A DNA stretch of 64,000 nt. Source: Oopsacas minuta (taxonomy: Eukaryota > Porifera > Hexactinellida > Lyssacinosida > Leucopsacidae). The notes beneath the pieces were generated by a model. It searched no databases. It saw only the letters and a list, made by a program, of their open reading frames with translations, and was not told the origin of the DNA. Both the position numbers and the translations under genes were made by a program. Of this stretch, positions 1-13,536 are shown piece after piece (position 1 is the stretch's first letter; each line of letters starts with the position of its first letter). The DNA is taken from assembly GCA_024704765.1 (NCBI GenBank), contig JAKMXF010000302.1, forward strand, positions 397,114 to 461,113, written 5' to 3'.

Positions 1-480
1 ACTCACTAGCTAATAAATAATGCGAATAAAGAAATATATTCACTCTTGTATCACAAACAGGTCACTTATTTATTGTAATTTGTAATTTGTAATTGTATAC
101 AAACATTGAATATATACAATTATAGTCCCGAGACGCTATATGCCAATTTATTAAGCTTCCCATTCAAATCTATAAATAATAATATGTAGATATACGTGTT
201 CTACATAATATGTAATTTGGATAATTTGTGTTTTCACAATTATTATCTTTTATGATCCTTTGCTCTAACCATATAATGCAAATTCATTAGGAAATTATAG
301 ATCTTAAGATCCACTCCATTCAAATTAAATTCATGTGATGCAATCACACCACTTAGAAATATTGAGGTTTATAAGGTTTATAGCTCTTTAGGCTGATAGA
401 ATTGAAATAAGTACTCCTGCTAACTCTTTTTATGAACTATAATATCATTTGAAGTAGCTAACCCATCATATTCGATTGAG
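1..480. other. Intergenic, no gene seen
   Basis: AT-rich sequence before the first gene. I see no open frame with protein-like composition, no transposon ends and no RNA gene. The last 100-200 bases presumably hold the promoter and 5' UTR of the exchanger gene at 481, but no TATA element or initiator can be singled out in so AT-rich a background. Confidence 0.5.
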
Positions 481-2010
481 ATGGAATATTTTAGAAAAAA
501 ACTTTCATACAGCGTTAAGATTTGCTTCCTAGCGATCTGTGTTGGTGTTATGTATTCTCAAACAGTTTACAGTAGCGTTCTCTTGTCTAAAGCATCGAAT
601 AATACCAATTCGAGTTCTTGGTTAGATCATTGTGACAGCAATGTGTTTCCATGTTCCGATAAAATAGTAGGGAATATTGTTCTAATTATTTTCTACGGAT
701 TAACTCTTGCCTTTGCAGCTAAACTCATTTCGGATGGAGCTGAGCTTTTGTTGGATCTGGGTCTACCAGCTGGGTTAATAGGTGGGGTTATTCTCCCCAT
801 TTTGGGGGCGGTACCAGACTGTGCCATGATAGCTGTATCTGGTCTTGGACCAAAGGACGAAGCTCAAACTCAGCTGTCTGTTGGTATGGGCACTCTAGCT
901 GGCAGTACCATATTACTGCTCTCAGTTGCATGGAGTGTATCTCTGCTACTGGGACGTGTAGACTTAGTTAAAGAGGGTAATCGTACTGTAGGAATAGACA
1001 AACAATGCACAGGGTTTAGTTTATATAAACAGGGTGCTGAGATCTCCAAACAGGTTACTGTTGTAGCTATTATAATGATGATAACTGCATTCCCGTATCT
1101 TATAGTACAGAGCGCTGATTGGGTATTTGGAGCTACCAAACTTAAACAAGCTCAGCCATTGTATGTAAAGTATGCTGCATTAGTTACAATGATAATTTGT
1201 CTTGTCTTCTTCGTCATGTACATTGTCATACAGGTAATTATGTCTGTGAAAATCGGGACCGCTAGAGTTAATAGGCATCAAAAGAAAATGGTTGCTGAAG
1301 CAGCTAAGGCTTTCTACATGACAATGTTTGATAAAAAGATAAACGAAAAAATAGGTCAAGAAGAGAAAAATTCTCTTCTTGAGAAGAAATATTTCGGAGC
1401 CTGGAAAATAGCTGCTGCTACTCGTGTACCTGATTCATATAAGGAAGAAGATGAAGAACAACATTTAATTCCCAAAGAAAAGGAGGAAAAGAATGCGAGG
1501 GATCCAAAATGGTTGATAGCAATTAAATCAATTAGTCAGCTGGTGATTGGTGTGTTTATGGTCACATTTTTCTCAGACCCAATGTGTAATGCACTGAGTG
1601 CAATGACAGATGTGAGGAACATACAGCATATCCCGATTAGTTCATTCTATCTCTCATTCATTATTACACCGGTCTGCTCTAATGCTTCTGAACTTGTATC
1701 TTCTTTCATATTTGCACTGAAAAAGGAGAAAGAGAACATTGCTTTAACATACGCCCAACTCTACGGTGCTGCTACCATGAATAATACACTGTGTTTAGCA
1801 GTGTTTGCTGGTCTTGTATACTTCAGAGATTTAGAATGGTTCTTCTCGGCTGAAGTAACAGTAATTCTCCTTGTAGAGTTTACAGTGGGTATTACAGCAT
1901 TGGCATTCTTCAGAATATACTATGTATTCCTGCTATTCTTTATTATCCTGCTGTATCCTCTCTCGTTGGCCATTGTTGTACTGCTAGAGAACTTAGTTCA
2001 TTGGGGTTAA
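481..2010 (+). CDS. CaCA-superfamily cation/Ca2+ exchanger, NCL-like
   Basis: Single-exon frame of 509 residues. It starts with a hydrophobic signal-like segment (residues ~12-30), then has about ten membrane segments in two blocks separated by a charged loop (~260-345). The first block holds an alpha-repeat with the motif GAVPD and SGLG (residues ~104-121); the second holds SNASELVSSFIFALKK and TMNNTLCL (~400-440). This two-repeat layout is that of CaCA exchangers, which swap Ca2+ for Na+ or H+ across a membrane. The second repeat most resembles the plant NCL (Na+/Ca2+ exchanger-like) group, but I see no EF-hand in the central loop, unlike plant NCL. Substrate and membrane location are inferred, not shown. 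The start is the first ATG of the frame, directly ahead of the signal-like segment. Confidence 0.8.
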   Translation: MEYFRKKLSYSVKICFLAICVGVMYSQTVYSSVLLSKASNNTNSSSWLDHCDSNVFPCSDKIVGNIVLIIFYGLTLAFAAKLISDGAELLLDLGLPAGLIGGVILPILGAVPDCAMIAVSGLGPKDEAQTQLSVGMGTLAGSTILLLSVAWSVSLLLGRVDLVKEGNRTVGIDKQCTGFSLYKQGAEISKQVTVVAIIMMITAFPYLIVQSADWVFGATKLKQAQPLYVKYAALVTMIICLVFFVMYIVIQVIMSVKIGTARVNRHQKKMVAEAAKAFYMTMFDKKINEKIGQEEKNSLLEKKYFGAWKIAAATRVPDSYKEEDEEQHLIPKEKEEKNARDPKWLIAIKSISQLVIGVFMVTFFSDPMCNALSAMTDVRNIQHIPISSFYLSFIITPVCSNASELVSSFIFALKKEKENIALTYAQLYGAATMNNTLCLAVFAGLVYFRDLEWFFSAEVTVILLVEFTVGITALAFFRIYYVFLLFFIILLYPLSLAIVVLLENLVHWG

Positions 2011-2485
2011 TCCGATTTCTAAGAAGATAAAGTTTTGAGAGTCGCTTTCACGCTTATTATAGTTTCATATATATTCAGCTTTGGTGTATACTAGATTTGT
2101 ATTTTAGCGATATATTATTATTAATATGGGTATAGTCATTATTTTGTTATTAATTGCTCTTTGAAATATACATATGTTCCTCCTAGTACACTTGTCTATC
2201 TAGATTGCAAATATTATTTGTGTTTACAACTCAAGTATTCAGTGTACCTTCCGAATTGTTTACACCGTTATTCCATAGCAACTAAATTGTTTTAATACTT
2301 TATACACAAACCTGACTGCTATATAACTGAGATTATAAAAATGAGGAATTTTGTAAATCTAACAATTTTCTCGTTCATTTTTATTGTGACTTTACTAACA
2401 GAGGCTCAGAATTGAAATCGCCTATATTTATTCTATTATAATTACTCAATTAGTATTTTAGTATTTTCAATTTAAAAGTTTGCAT
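2011..2485. other. Intergenic between exchanger and DDX43
   Basis: About 475 bp of AT-rich spacer carrying the 3' UTR of the exchanger and the promoter of the helicase gene. A 24-codon ATG frame at 2341-2415 encodes an almost pure signal-peptide-like stretch and then stops; it is listed as a finding, not as a gene. Confidence 0.4.
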
Positions 2486-6002
<3,517 letters not shown>

Positions 6003-6238
6003 ATTGATACACATGAATTCGTATATAATGTATATTGTTTTGTTTAAGACATATCGGCGAATCGCTTAGTGATTAGTAGAATTGAATTTGACTGTCTTAT
6101 TGTGTTTTGATCAATTAACTAGCCGGCATTATAATCCATTCACACATCAACATGATTTAGATGGGGATATTACTTAAATATTTGTTTGTTGAATTTTAAT
6201 TAATTGAAAGCAGCTTGTTAATTATAATATAGCTATAG

Positions 6239-9200
6239 ATGGCAGATACTAAGTTCAAAGCTGAATATGCTCTAACAAACAGAAGTAATTGCAAGAAGTG
6301 TAAGGCAACTATAAACAAGGCGGAATTTAGGATAGCTAAACTTACTCCCAGTCCCTTTTCAGAGGGTGAATTACTAGCCCAGTGGCATCATCCTGCCTGT
6401 CTATTCCAAACATTCCAAAGAGTACGAGCTACAACTAAGATAATAGAAGAACCTGATGACGTAGATGGATATGGAAACTTGGAAAATGAAGATAAGAAGA
6501 GTTTACTTAAACTAATTGAATCAATTGAGGTAATTAATAATACATCATACAGGTAATTGTACGTACTTATTTATATTGATGTCGTTGTAGGACAGAATAA
6601 AAGTGAGGAAGACACAGTTAGCCAAATCACCAGGTGATAATTCTACAGTCACTACACCGAAGAAATCTCCAACAAAATTACCTTATACTACACGTAAGTA
6701 TTTACCTAAGATTATTAGATTTTAATTAAACGCATGTCTATAGCTACAAAACAAACTGGTAGTAGTCCCTGCAGCTCCAGAGATAATACTGATACACTTG
6801 GTTTTGAGGAATTCACAGATCTGTGTATCAAACTTGAGAGTAACTCTTCTCACATCGCTAAGAAGAATCTGATCCAAGAATACTTGTCAGCTCTACCAAA
6901 AGAGCATACAATACAAGCAGTACAAATGTTGTTACCAGCTCATGGCAAAGATAAATCAAGAATATACCATCTCAAGGTATAATATCATTATATCGTATTT
7001 CCTCGAATATTTATCTACTATGCACACCCCAATATGTATATAGAGCCGGCAGCTAATGAAATTATTCTCTGGTATATTCTCCTCTGATTTCGATAAGATG
7101 AATGAAATGACAGAACAGAATGGAGATGTGTCTGAGACAATTTGCTCTTTCTTTCTGACATCTAGCTCTGTTTCTCCAGCTGATTCGGCTTCTCTTTCTC
7201 TGACAGAGATTGACAAATGTCTAGAAGAAATGTCACAAGATGGAACTGAGAAACATCAATCTAAAGTTATACGAGGAATTCTCTCTGATCTAACAGCTGT
7301 TGAGCTTAAATACTTTGTTAGATTGATAAAGAAAGATTTGAAGACAGCTGCTGGAGTTAAACCAGTCATGGATGCTCTATCAAATGATGCATATGCTGCT
7401 TTCCAAGTTAGAATCATTCATAATTAATTGATATACTACATTTCTTTACGAATTTTCCCTAAGGCAAGTCAAGATATAGAAGACGTAGTAACGCGAGTCC
7501 TGAAGGCTAAAGCAAATTCAACTCCTGGTAAAATGAAAAAAGAGCTGAGTATTCGTACTAATGTTATGGTACCGATTAAGCCTATGCTTGCTGAGGCATG
7601 TAAATCTTACGCACATGCTTTCAAGAGATGTCCTAATGGATTCTATTCAGAGCTGAAGTATGATGGAGAGAGAGTACAGGTATAAATAAGAAATTATGTA
7701 ATTCTCAAATAAAATATGATAGAGATATTTACTAATGTATTCAGGTACACAAACAAGGCGATGAATTTAAGTTCTACGCTAGGAGCTTAAAGCCAGTTGC
7801 TGGCCATAAAGTCAATGAGTTTACAGAATACCTTCCTAAGGCCTGCCCAGCTGATTCAATAATATTAGACTGTGAAGTTCTGCTAATGGATCTGAAGACA
7901 AGCAAACCTCTTCCATTCGGTACATTAGGTGTACACAAAAAGAGCAAATTTCAGGTAAATTCTTATCATTACGTCATAAAAATTGTGTTATAATGTATTG
8001 CTACAGGATGCTACATGCTGTCTGTTCATTTTCGATATAATGTACTTAAACGGAACGAGTTTAGTAGAAAAGTCATTGAAAGAGCGTAGAAAGATTCTAC
8101 ACAAAGTTGTTACTGAGATACCTAATCGTATACAACTTAGTCAAGGAAAATTGATCGTAAAAGGAGAGAAGCATAAACTGGAAGAGATGATGAGTAATGT
8201 GATGAAACAAGGATTGGAGGGTCTAGTTATGAAAGGGGTGGAAGGGGTATATGAACCAGGTCAGTTGTATTAAAAATTTTAAAACAATTTATACAATCGT
8301 TCACAATTATGGATAATTTGTTAGGGAAGAGACACTGGTTGAAAATGAAGAAAGACTACCTTTCAGATGGAGCTATGGCTGATTCTGCAGACCTTGTTGT
8401 CCTGGGTGCTTATTACGGGACTGGTGTAAAGGGTGGCCTAATGTCTGTGTTTCTTATGGGAGTTCATGATACTGTAAATAATAACTGGTGTACAGTAGCG
8501 AAAGCAGGAAATGGTCTGGATGATAATGAAATACAAAAACTACAGACAAAGTTTGATATGATTAAAATAGGGAAAGATATGAGTAAGGTTCCATCATGGT
8601 TGTCATGTACTAAGACTGTAGTCCCTGATTTCGTGGTGAAAGATCCAAAGAACTCTCAAGTATGGGAGATAGTAGGAGCTGAATTCTCAGAGTCAAGTAC
8701 TCACACTGCAGATGGTATTTCTATTCGGTTTCCCAGAATAGCTAAGGTTAGAGATGATAAAGGTTGGAGGGATGCTACCGATCTACAGAGACTCAAGAAG
8801 CTGTATCAAATATCGAAAGAACACACAGATATTGGTATTCTATTCAGGTAATATAAGATCTATCGCAGTGTGGTTCCCAACCTTTTCACTCATGGACCAC
8901 AGGTTGGGGATCGCTAATCTATAGAATAGATTAATAGCCGAATTTACAAGAATTCATTGTATTTCTTATAGTCCAGACGAACAGTCGGATACAGAAATTG
9001 AAATACCAAAAGTAGGTTCAAAAAGAAAATCTCCCGCTACCAAGACAACGTCTCCTAAGGTAAAGAGAGTAAAGGAAGAAGAAACTAATTCTTTTGACAT
9101 AGTAGATCCACTACCTGATATATTCTCTGGTATAAAATTGTATATTTCAGGAAAATTACCTGTAGATGTTAGAAATAACCTGGAGAGATATATTATCGCT

Positions 9201-9347
9201 TTTGGTGGAGTGGTATTAGAAGAATTTCATAAGACAGAGGCTGATTATACAATCCAGCCAGGTGAAGACTTATCAGAAACCGCGAGTAAAACAAATCTGG
9301 TGACAGAAGATTGGGTTTGGGATAGAATCAAGTCATCAGCTAATTAA
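6239..9347 (+). CDS. LIG3: DNA ligase III (ATP-dependent)
   Basis: About nine exons. The first (6239-6529) encodes a PARP-type zinc finger (CKKC ... HHPAC). Then come a low-complexity linker (6591-6693), the DNA-binding all-alpha domain, the adenylation domain with active-site lysine in ELKYDGERVQV (~7655-7680) and EVLLMDL, and the OB domain (GKRHWLKMKKDYL, AEFSESSTHTADGISIRFPR). The last exon carries a charged linker (KRKS, SPKVKRVKEE) and a C-terminal BRCT domain with WVWDRIK. This order zf-PARP / DBD / NTase / OB / BRCT is diagnostic for LIG3, which seals nicks in single-strand-break and base-excision repair with XRCC1 and maintains mitochondrial DNA. I see no obvious mitochondrial presequence ahead of the ATG at 6239. 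The bases just before the ATG read TATAG, an acceptor-like AG. Confidence 0.93.
8866..8916. mobile_element. 51-bp hAT-type MITE in LIG3 intron
   Basis: Starts CAGTGTGGTTCCCAACCT and ends AGGTTGGGGATCGCTA, so the two ends are imperfect inverted repeats. It is flanked by ATCTATCG (8858-8865) and ATCTATAG (8917-8924), a 7-of-8 match as expected for a decayed 8-bp hAT target duplication. It lies in the intron before the last LIG3 exon. Confidence 0.7.
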
Positions 9348-9482
9348 GAATTTGCATGCATTTTTAGTATATAAGAATTCTTATTTGTTCTATTCTGACA
9401 GTAATAGTTTCTTACTCAAATTTTATGGTTCATATAGCACGTATTTTAGCACAGAAATTCTAAATGTTACATTTTTATTTTA

Positions 9483-11867
9483 ATGGTAGAAATGGGATTA
9501 GTTAACTACACAATCTGGTTTGGCCTCTTACTCATAGCTACAGAGGTATATTGTGACGAATTCCCTATAACTCTCAACAAAATCTATAGCGGTTCAATAC
9601 AAAATGGATTGGCTAATTCTTATAACTTCACTCGAGAAGCAGGACAAACAGTTAGAGTAAGAACATTTATACCTGATAAAGATTTACAATTACCTCTCTT
9701 GATATCGATTGAACAGAGAAGATCAATTCTCTCCTGGACTTTACCTCTAAATCTGACTAAATTTTCACAATTCAGTTATCATCAAGTTTCCCGTACTCTC
9801 TGTTCGGACTATACGAACACATCAGCTGTAATAACTATTTGGGTATTGACTTCCTCTATACAGCCTATTGGATATAGTCTTGAGGTTACTGCTGTATCTC
9901 AATTCCATCTGATACCAAATACAAAAATGAATTCTACCTCTGTTAGTTTTTCCGGTGGATCTCCGTACTATATCAAGATTTCTTTCCCGGATAATTCTCC
10001 TTCTGACGTCATGAAAATATCTCTAAATTCTAATGATACGTCCTGCGTAATAGCATCACTACAGCCAGCTGAGTGTCCAATAGACGATCTACTCAGTACA
10101 GTTGAGTATAGAGGTGTGTATCTAACATTGAAGAAAACAGCTGATTTCATATTTACCAAAGAAAATGACGTCATAAACAGCACTAAACAGACGGTTAGTC
10201 GCTACCTAGTGCTTGTATCAGCACCTAATGAGAGGTGTAATACTAGTGCTTCTTTGAACTATTATCGATTGGAAGAAACCGGTTTCTCCAAAAAAGTAGA
10301 TATTACTGTAACATTACAGATGGCTACATGGGACTATTGGAGCCCTGTAGTAATCTTGCTGGTACTGATACTCCTACCATTTTTCATTCTAATCTCTCTA
10401 TTCATTATTGAAACAGTACTAATATTCAAATCAAAACTCCTTGAGAGACATTATCCATTAATTTTCTACACACCAGAACTTGAGAACATTTTGCCACCAG
10501 TTGACGATAGACTTGAAAACAATTTGTTAGTCCAACAAGACTTCACTGCCTCTACAAGAGGAGTTGATGGTATGACTAGGAAAGAAATGAAAACTACTTA
10601 TAATCTGGAAATAATAACATTACATGATTTAACTCGTAAAGAAGACAAATATCTTTTGAAGAAATATTGTCTCTATCTATCATCTGTTCTCATAGTAACG
10701 ATGTTCTATTCACTTCCTGCTTTACAAGTTGCTATATTCCGCGCGATTTTGTACAATGCTGGTGATAACGATCTCTGTTATTTCAATTTCAAATGCGCTC
10801 ATCCTCTCGATGGTGCTGTTTCGTTTAACAACATTTGGAGTAACATAGCTTACCTCGTACTTGGTTTAATATTCGTCGTTTTAACAGCGATTAAGCATAT
10901 CATTCGTAACGATAAGTATCCAAGAGAACAAGAAGAGAAATATCGTGATTATAGGAAGAGAGGTATAACTCCTTATTATGGGTTTTATTATGCAATGGGA
11001 TTTGCATTAATGAGCGAAGGATTAATGTCATCAATATACCATACATGTCCTTCTGGTATTAATTTCCAGTTTGATACTACATTCATGTTTATTATAGCCC
11101 TACTCTCTATTCTTAAACTCCATCAAAACAGACATCCAGATGTGAGTGTAAGCGCTTCTACAGCCTTTCTACTTCTTGGTTCTCTGATAATTCTTACTGC
11201 ATTCGGATTGTTAGCTCACGATAATGAATTCATTATCGTGAGAACATTCTACGCATTGATTGTTATTGGAATAACAATCTTTCTGTGTCTGAATATTTAT
11301 TTCTTCTCGCATCCTCAGTTATTCTTCACATCTGTGTTTGAAACTATCAGAGCACGTTCTCTATCTGTTTGTGCACGGTCAATAAAAAACGTTTTTTGGC
11401 CTACAGTAAACCGTCCTCGTATTGTACAAATAGGTATAATTTGCTCAATAAACACGATTTCACTAGTAGGTCTTTACTATTACAAGCTAGATGCAGCAAC
11501 TGCCCTACTAATGTTCATTATATTTAATCTCCTAGCTTACATAGCTTACTACTGGGTAATGAAACTATATTATGGAGAACTATCCCACAGACCAATTGTA
11601 TGGTTATTCTCATTCCTTATGTCTATAACTTCTGGTTTCTTCTTCACCATAGCTCTCGTATTCTTCTTTAGCTCTGTTACGAATTGGCAGTTACCGCCCT
11701 CAGAATCAAGGAATCTTAACAAGGACTGTGCTTTCCTTGATTTCTACGACAACCACGATATTTGGCATGTTTTATCGGCTTTTGGATTATTTTTCAATTT
11801 TCTATCAATAACAATGATAGATGACAATATAAGTGATAAACCTAAGGGTAAGATACGTGTTTTCTAA
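9483..11867 (+). CDS. SID-1/SIDT family transmembrane protein
   Basis: Uninterrupted 794-residue frame. It has a signal peptide (residues ~8-24), an N-glycosylation-rich extracellular beta region to ~280, a first membrane segment (~285-312), a cytoplasmic loop, and then about ten further membrane segments. Family motifs are clear: FNNIWSNIAYLVLG, YYAMGFALMSEG, the histidine motif YHTCPSG with NFQFDT, KLHQNRHPD, and a C-terminal DNHDIWHVLSAFGLF with a following DD. The conserved His/Asp set is that of the CREST-like metal site. Members take up or move double-stranded RNA (C. elegans SID-1) or handle cholesterol and lysosomal RNA (vertebrate SIDT1/2); which applies here is not shown. Length is near that of vertebrate SIDT proteins (~830). 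It is intronless while the genes upstream are intron-rich. Confidence 0.93.
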   Translation: MVEMGLVNYTIWFGLLLIATEVYCDEFPITLNKIYSGSIQNGLANSYNFTREAGQTVRVRTFIPDKDLQLPLLISIEQRRSILSWTLPLNLTKFSQFSYHQVSRTLCSDYTNTSAVITIWVLTSSIQPIGYSLEVTAVSQFHLIPNTKMNSTSVSFSGGSPYYIKISFPDNSPSDVMKISLNSNDTSCVIASLQPAECPIDDLLSTVEYRGVYLTLKKTADFIFTKENDVINSTKQTVSRYLVLVSAPNERCNTSASLNYYRLEETGFSKKVDITVTLQMATWDYWSPVVILLVLILLPFFILISLFIIETVLIFKSKLLERHYPLIFYTPELENILPPVDDRLENNLLVQQDFTASTRGVDGMTRKEMKTTYNLEIITLHDLTRKEDKYLLKKYCLYLSSVLIVTMFYSLPALQVAIFRAILYNAGDNDLCYFNFKCAHPLDGAVSFNNIWSNIAYLVLGLIFVVLTAIKHIIRNDKYPREQEEKYRDYRKRGITPYYGFYYAMGFALMSEGLMSSIYHTCPSGINFQFDTTFMFIIALLSILKLHQNRHPDVSVSASTAFLLLGSLIILTAFGLLAHDNEFIIVRTFYALIVIGITIFLCLNIYFFSHPQLFFTSVFETIRARSLSVCARSIKNVFWPTVNRPRIVQIGIICSINTISLVGLYYYKLDAATALLMFIIFNLLAYIAYYWVMKLYYGELSHRPIVWLFSFLMSITSGFFFTIALVFFFSSVTNWQLPPSESRNLNKDCAFLDFYDNHDIWHVLSAFGLFFNFLSITMIDDNISDKPKGKIRVF

Positions 11868-12243
11868 TTGATAGTTTACTTGACATCATTAATGTATTAT
11901 ATCGAATTGTATATAATATCTTCATTAGAAGTATTATTTGTTTGTTTGTTGTTTGTTTCTACGTATAGGTTGTTAAAACTTTTTGCTTGAATTGGGAGAA
12001 CACTCTTTCTTATATACTATACATGCTATTTTATCATTAATCATGTTTCTTTTATCTTATATTAATTGGATGAGAGGGAAGAAACATACGTATGTATATT
12101 ATAAATTGGTGAGTTTTGAAGTTTTTAGCTTTCAATAAACTTCTTATAATCAATACAAAAATGGCCACAAATTATCCATTGGATGATTCAATATATATAA
12201 ACTTTAGAAGTCCTCGGAAATTCGTTCCCAGACCTGTATCTAG
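11868..12243. other. Spacer between SIDT gene and TRAF frame
   Basis: About 290 bp of AT-rich spacer, then an ATG at 12161 that opens a 44-codon frame. That frame runs into the same GATTCA repeat as the TRAF frame but out of phase with it (see the TRAF entry). No other feature is seen. Confidence 0.4.
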
Positions 12244-13380
12244 AGATTCCTCAGTTCAGATTCAGATTCAGATTCAGAACAGGAATTAGAATCTAACCAA
12301 ACTCCAGTTGGAGAACATTTAATAAAGTTCCTGTATGTATCATTAGGTGATGTGGAGGGTGGGTGGGATTCAGATATTTTCTTAGAATCAAGAGACATTA
12401 AAGACGAGTATTCCTGTACCATATGTACTGGGATATATCGTGACCCAATAATGACTAGATGTGGCCATTTATTCTGTACTACTTGCTTTGAGAAGCATAA
12501 AGGTAGGAAAATTACAACAAACTGTCCTTTGGATAGAAAAGTATTAAATGCAACTGACTACTTTGCTGACAGATTCGTGAAGAAGCTAGTAGAGAAGTTA
12601 CGAGTACATTGTCCATTGGAAAAAGATAGTTGTCCCTGGTCCGGACAACTGTGTAATGTTATAGAACATGTAAAAATATGTGACTACAGACTAGTTCTTT
12701 GCAGAGATTGTAAAATGCGTATCAAACGGAATGAATTGGCAATGCACGAGAATTCACACCTTAAGGAGAGATGTAGTCTACTCTCCCAACAGTTAATAAG
12801 AGTTAACTTGCATTCAAAGTCTGAATCAATAAATCCTAGCCTAATACCATTAGGAGCTTGGGCCATAGTGAATAAATCCCTAATCAACAGAGGCAATTAT
12901 ATAACACCATTCTATTGGGTAGTGAAGAATGTTATCGGTCAGATTGAATCTTCTAAAGAGATATTCAGCCCGCCTTTCCTATCATCTATTAATGGCTACC
13001 AATTCTGTGTACGTCTTAACATGAGTGGTCATGGAAATGGGAGCGGAACACATCTCTCTCTATACTTGTATATCATGAAGGGACCGTATGATGACCAGAT
13101 AGTTTGGCCAACTAAACATGGAACATTTAAAGCTACTCTAATGAGCCAATCGGTCGAAGGAGAGGACACACCCTACTACACAAAGACTGCTTCAATCGGT
13201 AGTCATCCAGCATTCAGAAGGAAACTAGATATTGTAAAGAAAAACACATCAGCTGGATGGCCGATGTACATTGACTTTTTCGATCTAATGAATGAGCGTT
13301 TTTACGTGGAGGATTCCGTAGTAATAATGCTGGATATTCTATTCCCACAAGACTCAATTTTTCCAAGTACTATTCTATAG
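12244..13380 (+). CDS. TRAF-type RING/zinc-finger/MATH protein
   Basis: The frame is open from just after a TAG at 12241 to the stop at 13380. Domains in order: acidic SDSDSDSEQELE stretch, C3HC4 RING (CTICTGIYRDP ... CGHLFCTTCF ... CPLD), TRAF-type zinc fingers (CPLEKDSCPW, CRDCKMRI), and a C-terminal MATH/TRAF domain (GYQFCVRLNMSGHG, GTHLSLYLYIMKGPYDD, VWPTKHG). TRAFs are E3 ligases and adaptors below TNF-receptor and Toll/IL-1 receptors. The coiled coil usually found between fingers and MATH is very short or absent. There is no ATG in this frame ahead of the RING. The nearest ATG (12161) is in another phase and would need a one-base shift in the GATTCA repeat, or an unseen upstream exon. 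So the MATH/RING assignment is firm and the 5' end is not. Confidence 0.85.
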   Translation, partial: RFLSSDSDSDSEQELESNQTPVGEHLIKFLYVSLGDVEGGWDSDIFLESRDIKDEYSCTICTGIYRDPIMTRCGHLFCTTCFEKHKGRKITTNCPLDRKVLNATDYFADRFVKKLVEKLRVHCPLEKDSCPWSGQLCNVIEHVKICDYRLVLCRDCKMRIKRNELAMHENSHLKERCSLLSQQLIRVNLHSKSESINPSLIPLGAWAIVNKSLINRGNYITPFYWVVKNVIGQIESSKEIFSPPFLSSINGYQFCVRLNMSGHGNGSGTHLSLYLYIMKGPYDDQIVWPTKHGTFKATLMSQSVEGEDTPYYTKTASIGSHPAFRRKLDIVKKNTSAGWPMYIDFFDLMNERFYVEDSVVIMLDILFPQDSIFPSTIL

Positions 13381-13536
13381 AAGTTCCTTAAATTTGTATC
13401 TGAATACTATTGCTAATAACTTGACTATTACTAATTCGCGTTTGACTGTCTTAATTAAACTCTATGATATCTTAAGTATAATTCCATCTGCAATTAACAC
13501 AAACATATTATCTACGACAAATTCTATACAAAGCAA

